Positions 15,439-27,400 of a DNA stretch of 64,000 bases are shown here, one piece after another. The stretch is from assembly GCF_900188105.1 (NCBI RefSeq), contig NZ_FZNP01000020.1:62001-126000 (forward strand), written 5' to 3'. Numbering within the stretch: position 1 is the first letter of the stretch; each line of letters begins with the position of its first letter. The DNA comes from Actinomadura mexicana. GTDB lineage: Bacteria > Actinomycetota > Actinomycetes > Streptosporangiales > Streptosporangiaceae. Made by a program: the position numbers and the translations under genes. Under the pieces are notes generated by a model. It saw only the letters and a list, made by a program, of their open reading frames with translations, made no database searches and was not told the DNA's origin.

Positions 15439-18400
15439 TCACTCCCGCGGAACCGCCTCACCCCCGCCGGCGGGCGCGAGCCTGGCGAGCAAGCCCGCCA
15501 CGGTGGGCGCGGCCATCAGGGTCGCGATCTTCAGGTCCGCACAGCCGGGCTCCCGCCGGACGCGCCGCACCAGCTTCATCGCGAGCAGCGAATGCCCGCC
15601 GAGGTCGAAGAAGTCGTCGTCCGGGCCCACCTCGGGGACCCCGAGCTCCGCGGCGAAGATCCGGCACAGGGCCGCCTCCCTGTCGTCGCCCCGGCGCGCC
15701 GCCTGCGGGGCCGCCTCGGCGGTCACGGCGCGGGCGGTCAGGACGGCCGGCAGCGCGCCGACCCTGACGCCGGGATCGTCGGCGACGGCCGCGAGCAGCG
15801 CGATCAGACCGTCCGCCAGCGCGGCGACCGTGGCGCGGTCGAACAGGTCGGCGGAGTAGTCGACGACGAGCCGGAGCCCGTCCGGTCCCTCCCGGAAGAT
15901 GAAGTCCAGGTCGAACTTCGCCGAACCCGGCCCGAACACCGCCTCCCGCTGCTCCAGGCCGGGGAACCGCACGTCGCCGACGCCCTGGTTCTCGTACCCG
16001 ACCATCACCTGGAACAGCGGGTTGCGCCCGGGCACGCGGCGCGGGCGCAGCGCCTCGACGACCGCCTCGAAGGGCAGGTCCTGGTGGGCGAGTCCGGCGA
16101 GGTCGGCCTCCCGGACGCGGGCGAGCAGCTCGGCGAACACCGGGTCGCCGGACACGTCCGCGCGCAGGACGAGCGTGTTCACGAAGAACCCGACGAGGTC
16201 CCGGGCGGCCTCCTCGGTGCGTCCCGCGACGGGGCTGCCGAGGGGGATGTCGTCGCCCGCGCCCGTGCGGTGCAGCAGTGCGGCGACGGCGGCCTGGCAG
16301 AGCATGAACATGCTGGCGTTCGCGTCCCGCGCGACGCGCCCGAGCCGGCCGGTGAGGCCGGGCGGCAGGTCGGCGGTGAGGGTGCCGCCGCGCTGCCCGA
16401 CCGTGCCGGGGCGCGGCCGGTCCACCGGCAGCGGGATCTCCTCGGGCAGGTCCGCGAGCGCCCGCGCCCAGTGGTCGAGCTGCCGGGCGTGGACGCTGCC
16501 GGGGTCGGCCGGGTCGCCGAGCAGCTCCCGCTGCCACAGGGCGTGGTCGGCGTACTGGACGGGCGGCGGCTCCCAGGCGGGCTCCTTGCCGTCCAGCCGC
16601 GCCGCGTACGCCTCGGCCACGTCGCGGGCGAACGGCCCGAACGACCATTCGTCGAACGCGATGTGGTGGAAGACGGCGAGCAGCAGGTGCTCCCGCGCGC
16701 CTTCCGGGAAGACCGCGACCCGCAGGGGGATCTGCTCGGCGAGGTCGAACGGCCTGGCGATGACGTCCTCGGGCGCGCAGGTCGCCGCCTCCAGGACGGG
16801 CCGCGCCTCCTCCGGGTCGAGGATCCGCTGGTAGGGCACGCCGTCGTGCTCGACGAAGACCGTCCGGAGGCTCTCGTGCCGGGCGGTGACGTCGCCGATC
16901 GCCGCCTCCAGGGCCGCGAGGTCGAGGTCGCCCCGCAGGCGGACCGCGAGCGGCAGATGGTAGGCGTCGCGGGGCCCGTCGTCCTCGCGGAGCAGCTGGT
17001 CGAGCATCCACAGCCGCCGCTGGGCGGACGACAGCGGCACGCGCTCGGGCCGCTCTCCCGGTTCCAGGACGGGCCGGGCCCGTACCTCGGCGCCGCGGTG
17101 CAGGCGCCCGGCCAGCTCCGCGACGGTCGGCGCCTCGAACAGGTCGCGGATGGCGAGCTCGGCGCCGAGCACCGCCCGCGCCCTGCCGACGAGCCTCGTC
17201 GCGAGCAGCGAGTGGCCGCCGAGGTCGAAGAAGTCGTCGTCGATCCCGGCGCCGGGCGCGTCCAGGACCTCGGCGAACAGCGTGCACAGCAGGCGCTCGA
17301 CGGGGGTGCGCGGGGCCCGTCCCGTGCGGCGCGGGCCGTCCTGCCCGGGATCGGGCAGGGCGCGCCGGTCGAGCTTGCCGTTCACCGTGAGCGGCAGCGC
17401 GTCCAGCGTCATGATCGCGCTCGGCACCATGTATCCGGGCAGGCGCGCCTTGAGGCTCTCGCGGACCCGCGCGGCCAGCACGCCGTGGTCGCGCGCGGCG
17501 ACCGGATCGTTCGCGTACGAGGCGGGCGCGCGTCCGGGCTCGGCCGGCAGGCACGCCGCTCCCCCGCCGAACACGGCGTCATAGCGGCCGAGCCGGTCGG
17601 ACGGTGTGAGCACGACGTCCGGGAAGAGTTCGTGGAGCGTCTCCGGCTCGATCCCCTCCGGGGCCGAGGCCAGCGCCGCCCGCGCCTCGTCCGGCGACGC
17701 CCCGGCGTCCAGCGCCCGCAGCGCCGCGACCTCGCCCGACGACCTCGGGTCGGGGATTCCCCGGACCCTCAGCGGTCCCGCGGGCCTGTTCCCGAGGTCG
17801 TCGAGAGCGGTCCAGTCGATGGCCGGGGTCGGCGGGGCGGGGGCCGCGTCCTTGCGCAGGACGACGTCGTACCGGTGGCGGGTCAGTTCGTTGTGGCGGG
17901 TGCCGCGTTTGACGAGGACGTCCACGCGGGCGGGCCCGTCCAGCGCGGCGAAGAAGGCGGGGTCGAGGAGGAGTTCCTTCTCCAGGCGGACGGCGCGCTC
18001 GATCGCGTCCGGATCGCCTCCGCCGCGTCCGAGCTGGACCGCGGCGTGCAGGCAGCGGACCGTGCGCAGATCGCGGACGTCCCCGACGAACAGGGCGCCG
18101 CCCGGGGCGAGCAGGCGCATCGCCTTGGCGACGACGTCCTCCAGGTAGGCGGCACCGGGGAAGTACTGGACCACCGAGTTGATGACGACGGTGTCGAAGT
18201 GCCCGTCGGGCAGGCCGCCGGTGTCGTGGGCGGGCCGGCAGCTGAGGCGGACGGGCGAGCCGGAGCCGACGGCCCGCCAGTCCTGGGACGCGGGCTCCGC
18301 GGCGCCTCCGCCGAGGTCCGCGCGGAGCTTGGCGATGACCGGCTCGGAGAAGTCGGTCCCCCAGTACTCCTCGCTCTCGGGCGCGAGGCGGGTGAGGAGC

Positions 18401-21400
18401 AGGCCCGCGCCGACGCCGATCTCCAGGACGCGGCGGGGGCCGAGCGCGCGGATGCGCTCGACGGTGGTCTCGCGCCACTCGCGCATGTCGTCCAGCGGGA
18501 TGGGGGCGCCGTCGTAGCTGCTGTCCCAGCCCGCGAACTCCTCGGCGTGGACGACCGTGCCGACCTCGGTGTACTCGGTGTCGTAGATCTGCCGCCACTC
18601 GGCGAGCTGCTCCTCGGCGGCGCCGTCGCGGGAGCCGTCCGGGACGACGTAGCCGATGAGGCGCCGCACGCCGGGGACGCCGGTCTCGGCCGCGACGACG
18701 GCGGCCTGGCCGACGCCGGGCTCGGCGGCGAGCGCGGTCTCGATCTCCTCCAGCTCGACCCGGTAGCCGCGGATCTTCACCTGGTCGTCGGTGCGGCCGA
18801 GGAAGTCGATGTTGCCGTCCTCGCGGACGCGCACGAGGTCGCCCGTCCGGTACATGCGGGCTCCGGGCGGGCCGGACGGGTCGGCGACGAAGCGCTCGGC
18901 GGTCAGGTCGGCGCGTCCGAGGTAGCCGCGCGCCAGCCCGGCGCCCGCGATGTACAGCTCGCCGGGCGCGCCGGGCGGGACGGGACGCAGCCAGGCGTCC
19001 AGGACGTATCCGCGGGTGTTCCAGATCGGCTTGCCGACGGTGGGGGTGGCGCTGTCCCCGGTGCCGCCGCCGAGCGTGTTGATCGTGTACTCGGTCGGGC
19101 CGTAGAGGTTGTAGCCGAGGACGCCGTCGGCGCGCGCGAGCCGCTCCCACACCGCCGTCGGGACGGCCTCGCCGCCGAGCAGGACCAGGGGCGGCCGGTG
19201 CCCGCCGTCCAGGAGTCCCTCTTCCAGGAGCTGCTGGGCGTAGGTCGGCGTCACGTTGATGACGTCGATCTCGTGCTGCCGCAGGTAGGCGGTGAGTGCC
19301 TGGGCGTCGCGGCGGAGGTCCTCGTCGCAGACGTGCACCTCGTGGCCTTCGATGAGCCAGAGCAGCTCCTCCCACGACATGTCGAAGGAGAAGGAGACGG
19401 TGTGGGCGATGCGGAGGCGGCGCCCCGCCGACGCGACCACCGGGTCGAAGATGTTGGCGCGGTGGTTGAACTGCATGTTGGTGAGCCCCCGGTAGGGCGT
19501 CACCACGCCCTTGGGCCGCCCGGTCGAGCCCGACGTGTAGATGACGTAGGCGGGGTGGTCGAGTCTGTGGGGCGTGCCGGGCGCGAACCCGGGGACGTCG
19601 TCTGGCGCCAGGTCGTGGGCGGGCTGCGCGGCGAGGGCCCGCGCGGTCGCCGGGTCGTCCAGTGCGAGGGTGGCCCCGGAGTGGGTGAGGCCGGCGGCGA
19701 TGTCGCGGTGCGAGACCAGGCAGACCGGTGCCGCGTCCTGGAGCATGTAGTCGAGCCGGTCGGCCGGGTAGTCGAGTTCCAGCGGCAGGTAGGCGGCGCC
19801 CGTGCGCAGGACGGCGAACAGGGCGACGACCATTTGCGCCGAGCGCGGCAGGGCGAGCGCGACGACCTTCTCAGGACCGGCGCCGTGGGCGAGCAGGAGC
19901 CGGGCGAGCCGGTTGACCTCGGCGTTCAGCTCGCCGTAGGTGAGGCGGACGTCCGGGAGCGAGACGAGCGCGGAGTCGCCGGGCCGCTCGGCCGCGCGCT
20001 CGGCGAGCAGCTCGGCGACCGTCAGCTCGGGAACGGGACGGCGCGCCTCGTCCCAGTCGCGCCGGAGCCGGTCGTGCTCCTGCGGGACGAGCAGGTCGAG
20101 GCCGTGGCACGGGGATCCGGGCGCCTCGGCGAGCCGCCGCAGGACCTGGACGTAGCGGTCGGTGACGCGCTCGGCCCCGGCCTCGGTGAACGCGTCGCCC
20201 CGGTACATGACGCGCAGGCCGGCGTCCGGCTCGACGACCATGGTGATCGGGTAGTGGGTGGCGTCGCGGACCTCGCGTCCGACGACCCGCAGGTCTCCGT
20301 CCGGGCCGAAGGCGCGGTCGGTCGGCATGCCCGGGAAGTTCTGGAAGACGAACAGCGTGTCGAAGAGGGTGCCGAGCCCGGTCGCGCGCTGGACGTCGGC
20401 GAGCGCGACGAAGGAGTGGTCGAACAGCTCGGACTGGGCGGCCTGGACCCGGTCGAGGACCGCGGCGAGGGAGTCCGCCGGGCCCGCCTGCACGCGGACG
20501 GGGACGGTGTTGAACAGCAGCCCGACCATCGACTCGACGCCGTCCACGTCGGGGTGGCGTCCGGAGACCGAGGCGCCGAAGACGACGTCGTCGCGCCCGG
20601 TCAGGCCCATCAGGACGAGACCCCACGCGGTCTGGAAGAGGGTTCCGGGTGTGACGCCCCGGTCCCGCGCGACCTCGTCCAGGCGCTCCGCGAGCCCGGC
20701 GGGCAGTGCGCGGTGCACCTCACCGGCGCCCGCGAGGTCGGCGGGCGCGTCGACCAGGCCCGGCCGGACGAGCGCGGGCTCGTCGAAGCCGTCGAGCGCG
20801 CGCCGCCAGGCGTCGGCCGCGGCATCCCTGTCGCGGCCGTTCACCCAGTCGAGGAACGCGCGGAAGGGCGGGGCGGGACGGCGGGCCTCGGCGGCGGCGT
20901 CGGTGTAGGCGCCGAGCAGCGAGGTGACGAGCAGGCCGCCGGACCAGCCGTCCAGCAGGATCAGCTCGGAGGTGAGGACCAGCCGGTGGTCGTCCTCGGC
21001 CAGGCGGGCGAGGGCGAACCGGATCAGCGGCGGCGCGGCGGGGTCGAACGGCTCGGCGCGCTGGGCGTCGACGAACGCCTCCAGCTCGTGCGGGGCCACG
21101 TCGGCGTGCGTCCACGGGGTCTCGAAGTCGTCCGGGACGAACTGGACCGCGCGGTCGCCGTCCGTCCGGAACCCTGCGCGGAGGTTGGGGAACTTCTCCA
21201 GCGTCGCGCGCACCGCCTGCGCCATCCGCTCGGGGTCGACCGGCCCGGACAGCGTCACCACGGCCTGCTGGACGTAGATGTCGCGGTCCTCGCCGGCCAG
21301 CATCAGGTGGTAGAGCAGCCCTTCCTGGAGCGGCGACAGCGGAAGCTCACCGGCAGGGTCCCCCGGCCGGGCGGGCTCATCCGTCGCGGAGGGCGCGGCG

Positions 21401-24400
21401 GTGAGGGCGAGGGCCTCGACGGTCCGCAGCCGGAAGACGTCCCGCACGGTGAACGAGAGGCCGGCGCGGCGGGCGCGGGCGACGAGGAGCGCCGCGCTGA
21501 TGCTGTCGCCTCCCGTGCGGAAGAAGTCGTCGTCGACGCCCACGGCGTCGCGGCCGAGGACGCTCGCGGCGAGGCGGGCGAGGACGCGTTCCGGTTCGGT
21601 GGCCGGGGCCCGCCCCCCGGCCGGGCGTCCGGGCTCGGGGAGAGCCCGCCGGTCGACCTTCCCGTTCGGGTTGAGGGGAAGCTCGTCCAATACGACCAGG
21701 TCGGCGGGAACGAGATAGTCGGGCAGCACCGCGCACAGCGCCGCGTCGAGCGTCTCCGGTTCGACGTCGCCCGTGACGTAGCCGACGAGGCGGGATCCGT
21801 GCGCGGCGACGGCGGCACGCCGCACCCCGGGCTGGGCGGCGAGCGCGGACTCCACCTCTCCCGGCTCGATACGGAAGCCCCGGATCTTGATCTGCTCGTC
21901 GGCGCGGCCGAGGAAGTCCAGCCCGCCGTCCGGGCGGCGGCGGACGCGGTCCCCGGTGCGGTAGAGGCGGGAGCCGGGCGGACCGAACGGGTTCGCCACG
22001 AAGCGCTCGGCGGTGCGGGCGGGGTCGCCGAGATACCCGCGCGCCAGCCCGTCGCCCGCGAGGTAGAGCTCACCGACGGGGACTTCGCGGAGCGCGGCGT
22101 CCAGGACGTGGGCGCGGGTGTTGGCGATGGGCCGCAGCCCGCCCCCCTCGGCGGCGAGGCTGTCCCCTGCGGCCTCCGAGCACCCGTACAGGTTGACCAG
22201 CCGCGCCGGCACCCGGTCGGCGAGCGCGCCGGGCAGCGCTTCGCCGCTGCTGATCCACGTGGTCACCGAGGGCGGCGGGCCGCTGTCCACGAGCGCCGCC
22301 AGCAGGCTCGGGACGAGCGTGACGAGGCCGATGTCGTGGCGGTCGATGAACTCGGCGAGCGCGACGGCGTCGGCGGCGGTCTCGTCGTCGGCGATGACGA
22401 CCGTGTCGCCCGCGACGAGGCCGCCGAGGAGTTCGGTCGTCCCGTCGATGAACGCGGGCGAGCTCTTGGCGGCGCGGATGCCGGGCGCGGCGAGGCCGGC
22501 ACCCCAGGCGAGCCGGTTGGCGAGGGCGCGCTGCGTGCCGGCGACGGCCTTGGGAGTCCCGGTCGAGCCGGAGGTGAACACGACGTAGGACGTGTGGTCG
22601 GGGTGGACGTCCGGGCTCTGGCGGCGGGGCGCGTCCAGGGGCGGCTCGTCGCGTCCGAGGACCAGCAGCGGCCGGACGGTGTCGAGCATCGCGGCGATGC
22701 GGGCGGGCGGGTACGCCAGGTCGACGGGCAAGTAGGCGGCACCCGTCTTGAGCACGGCGTAGAGCGCGACGGCGAACTCGTCCGAGCGGGGCAGCGCGAG
22801 CGCGACGACCTGCTCGGGGCGCGCCCCCGCGGCGGCGAGCCGGTCGGCGAGGGCCTCGGCGCGGCGGTCGAGGTCGGCATAGGTGAGGGCGGCGTCGCCG
22901 AAGACCAGGGCGGTCCTGTGCGGCGTCCGCGCCACCTGCGCCTCGATGAGCTCGGCGACGGTCTGGGCGGGTGGCTCGCACGCGGTGTCCGGGTGCTCGA
23001 CGGGCGCGTCGAGGGAGGACAGCCGGCGGCCGGGATCGGCGGTGACCTTGGCGAGCAGCGCGCCCAGGTCGTCCATCAGCCGCTCGACGGTCGGCGCGTC
23101 GAACAGGTCTGCGGCGAACGCCGCGAACCCCTCGACCTCGTCGTCGCCTTCCGCGAAGTACAGGTCGAGGTCGAACTTCACGCCGCCGGTCTCCGGCAGG
23201 AACGGCTCCGCGCGCACGCCGGGCAGCGCGAGCCGCACGTCCTCCAGCCGCTGGTGGACGATCATCACCTGGAACAGCGGGCTGCGGGCGAGGGAGCGTT
23301 CGGGGGCGAGCCGGTCCACGACCCGCTCGAACGGGACGTCGGCGTGGGAGAACGCGGCGAGGTCGGCGGCCCGGACGCGGTGGAGCAGCTCGGCGAACGT
23401 CGGATCGCCGGACAGGTCGGTGCGCAGGACCAGCGGGTTGACGAAGACGCCGACCAGGTCGGTGAGGTCCTCGTCGGTGCGTCCCGCGATCGGGGAGCCG
23501 AGGGCGATGTCGTCGCCCGCGCCGGACCGCCGGAGCAGCGCGGCGACGGCGGCGTGCAGCACCATGAACACGCTGGCACCGGTGTCGCGGGCCAGCCGCC
23601 GCGCCCCCGCCGCCGGAAGCCGGAACGGCACCAGCCCGCCGCGACGGCTCGCCTCGGCCGGACGGGGCCGGTCGAACGGCAGGACCGTCTCCTCGGGCAG
23701 CGCGGCCAGCGCGTCCGCCCAGAAGTCGAGTTGCGGCGCCGTGCCCGGGGCCGCCTCGCGCTGCCAGGCCGCGTAGTCGGAGTACTGGACGGGCAGCGGC
23801 TCCCAGCCGGGGGCCCGGCCGTCCTGGCGGGCCTCGTAGGCGCGGGCGAGGTCGGCCAGCAGCGGCGTGAACGACCACTCGTCGGCGGCGGCGTGGTGCA
23901 GGAGAAGGATCAGCGACCAGTCGGCGTCGCCCGTCCGGACGAGGGTGCCGCGGACGGGGAGGTCGCGTCCGATGTCGAAGACGTGCGCGGTGGCGGCCTT
24001 CTCGACGGCCGCGCGTCCTTCGGGGGTCTCGTCCCGCGCGTCGATGACGGCGAGGCGCACGGGGACCTTCGGGCCGAGGACGCGCTGGACGGGCAGGCCG
24101 TCCGGCCCCTCGACGAGGAGCGTGCGCAGCGCTTCGTGCCGGGCGACGACATCGGCGAACGCCCGGTCGAGAGCGGCCTCGTCGACCGGGCCGTGCAGGC
24201 GGATCCCGAGCGGCAGCGAGTAGGAGGCGGACGGGCCGCGCAGCCGTTCCTCCAGCCAGAGCCCGCGCTGCGCCGCCGACGCCGGGACGACCTCGGGGCG
24301 CGCGACGTCGCGGACGCGAACGGCGTCGGTCGCGACCAGGCGGGGCGCGAGCGCGGCGACGGTCGGCGCCTCGAACACGTCCGCGATGGACGGCTCCGCG

Positions 24401-27400
24401 CCGAGGACGGTCCGGGCCCTGGCCGCGAGCCGCGCCGCCAGCAGCGAGTGCCCGCCGAGCGCGAAGAAGTCGTCGTCGATGCCGACGCCCTCGACGCCGA
24501 GCAGCTCGGCGAAGATCGCGCAGAGGGCGGCCTCGCGGGCGTCGCGCGGCGCCCGTCCCGACACCTCGGCCCCGGGGGCGGGCAGCGCGGCGCGGTCGAG
24601 CTTGCCGTTGACCGTCCGGGGCAGCCCGTCCAGGGCGATGAGGGCGGACGGCACCATGTACTCGGGCAGCGCCCTGGCGAGCGCGTCGCGCAGGTCCGCT
24701 TCGTCCGGGCCGTCGGCGGGGACGTAGTAGCCGACCAGGCCGGGGTCGCCGGGGCGGTCCTCACGGACGACGACCGCGGCCTGCGCGACGCCGGGCTGCG
24801 CGGCGAGCACGGCCTGCGCCTCGGCGGGCTCGATCCGGAACCCGCGGATCTTCACCTGGTCGTCGGTGCGGCCGAGGTACTCCACGGACCCGTCGCGGGC
24901 GCGCCGCGCGAGGTCGCCCGTCCGGTACATGCGGGATCCGGGCGGGCCGGACGGGTCGGCGACGAAGCGTTCCGCGGTGAGGTCGGGCCGGCCGACGTAG
25001 CCGCGGGCGAGCTGCGCGCCCGCCAGGTACAGCTCGCCCGGGACACCCGGCGGGACCGGGCGCAGGGCGGCGTCCAGGATGTGGGCGCGGGTGTTCCAGA
25101 AGGGGGTGCCGATGCCTTCTGCGGGCAGGTCCGCGGACGTCGCCCAGATCGTCGCCTCGGTCGGCCCGTACATGTTGGTCGCGAGCGCGGCCGACTCCGC
25201 CAGCGACGCGGCGAGCGCGGGAGGCAGCGCCTCACCGCCGACCAGGACACGCAGGCCCTTCAACGCGTCCGGGTCGAGCGTGCCGAGCAGCGACGGGGTG
25301 CCCTGGACGATGGTCGCGTCCGCCAGGAGCCCGGCGAGGGCGGCCGGGTCGCGGACCGTCCCGCGCCCGGCGAGGACGACCGTCGCACCGCTGATCAGCG
25401 GGACGAACAGCTCCAGGGCGGCGATGTCGAACGCGATGGTCGTGACGGCGACGAGGCGGTCGCCGGTGCCGAGGTCCAGCCGGGCGCGGGTCGTGAGCAG
25501 GAAGTTCGTGAGCGCGCCGTGCGGGATGGCCACGCCCTTGGGGCGTCCGGTGGAGCCGGAGGTGTAGATCACGTAGGCGAGGTCGTCCGGGCGCGGGCTC
25601 GCCGGCCGGGTGTCTCCGGCGTTGCGAAGTGAGTGGTCGAGGACGAGGAGGTCCGTCACGTCCGGGAGGAGCGGCGCCGTGTCGCCGGTGACGATCGCGC
25701 AGAGCGGCCCGGCGTCGTCCAGCATGTAGGCGAGCCGGTCGGCGGGATGGTCGAGGTCCAGCGGCAGATAGGCGGCGCCTGCCTTCAGGACGCCGAGGAG
25801 GGCGACGACGAGGTCGGGCGTGCGCGGCAGCGCGAGCGCGACGACGCTCTCCGGCCCGGCGCCCCGGGCGCGCAGCCCGGCGGCGAGCGCGGACGCCCGC
25901 TCGTCCAGCTCGGCGTAGGTGAGGGCGGCATCACCCGCCTGGACCGCCGTCGCGTCCGGCGTCCGGGCCGCCTGCTCCTCGAACAGCGCGACGACGTCGG
26001 TCGCGGGAAGTGCGCGGCCGGTACCGTTCGCCTCGCCGATCAGGGCGCGCTCCCCCGCGCTCATGACCTCCAGCGCGCCGATGGGCCGGTCGGGGTCGGC
26101 CAGCGCGTCGCCGAGAAGCGTCTCCAGGTGGGCGAGCAGGGCGTCGATGCGCTCGTCCTCGAACAGCTCGCGCCGGAACGTCGCCTCGACCGTCATCCCC
26201 TGCGGCCGGACGAACGCCTCCAGCGACAGGTCGAAGTGCGTGGTCCCGTTGTGGACGTGCGTCCAGCTCGACGCGATGCCGGGCAGGTCCAGCTCGCCTA
26301 TCTCCTGGGCGAGGAACAGTAGCATCGTGTCGAAGAACGCCGAGCGCCCCCGCCCGCGCGCGGGCCGCAGTTCCTGGACGAGCCGGTCATACGGCAGCGC
26401 CTGGTGCGCGAAGGCCTCGGCGACCGTCCGGCCCACCCGGCGCAGCGCCTCCCGGAACGTCGGTGTCCCGGACAGGTCGGTGCGCAGCACGAGCGTGTTG
26501 CCGAAGTTCCCGACGAGCCGCTCCACCTCGGCGTGCTCGCGGTTCATCACCGACGACCCGATCGCCACGTCATCGGATCCGGTGTAGCGGTGCAGGAGGA
26601 CCGCGTAGGCGGCCGTCATCACCATGTACGGGGTGAGGTTCTCCTCGGCGGCGAGCTTCCGCATGCCCTCGGTGACGGCGTCGTCGAAGCGGCGCGCCCG
26701 CCGTCCCCCGCGCTCGGACACGACCGCGCCGCGCGGATGGTCCGCGGGCAGGTCGAGCGGAGCGGGGGGCGGATCGAGGCGTCGGCGCCAGTAGGCGAGG
26801 TCGTCCTCGGCGACGGGCCGCTGCTGCTCCCACTCGGCGTGGTCGGCGTACTGGACGTCCAGCGAGGGCAGCCCGTCCGGGGCACCGGTGACGGCCGCGC
26901 GGTAGAGCGCCGAGAGGTCGCGCGAGAGCGAGCCCCAGGTCATGCCGTCCCACGCGATGTGGTGCACGACGAGCACGAGCGCGTGCTCGTCGTCGCCGAG
27001 TCCGAGCAGCTCCAGCCGGATCGGCCGCTCGGCCCGCAGGTCGAACGGGAGCGCCGCCAGCTCCGCCGCCCGCGCCCCGGCGTCCGCGCACCGGACCGGC
27101 GGCAGGTCGAGCGAGTCGTCCTCCGTGACGATCTGCACCGCCCTCTGATCGGGACCGTCCGCGTAGACGGTGCGGAGGACGGCGTGCCGCCGGATCAGCG
27201 CCCGCAGCGCCTCGCGGAGGGCCCCGGCGTCGAGCGGGCCGGACATGCGGACGAGCAGGCAGACGTTGTAGGCGGGGCTGTCCGGGAAGGCGCGGTGGTG
27301 CAGCCACATGCTCTGCTGCGCGTAGGAGAGGGGGGCCGGTCCGTCCGACCCTCTGGGGGCGAGCCGGGCGGTGTCCGCGCCCAGCCCGGCCTCGGCCATC

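Noticed and set aside
16640..16670. HHxxxDE instead of HHxxxDG in C2 and C4
   Set aside because: Both histidines and the Asp are present; Glu for Gly followed by Trp-Ser is a common actinobacterial variant, unlike the real loss in C3.
22400..22500. Apparent loss of the essential Asp235 in adenylation domain A2
   Set aside because: Not a defect: absence of Asp at code position 1 with Asp at positions 2 and 9 is the beta-alanine pattern, and panD is in the cluster.
15592..25632. A 3346-codon open frame on the plus strand across the NRPS gene
   Set aside because: Antisense shadow caused by third-position GC; its translation is Val/Arg/Gly/Asp-rich with no domain, while the minus strand encodes clear C, A and PCP domains.
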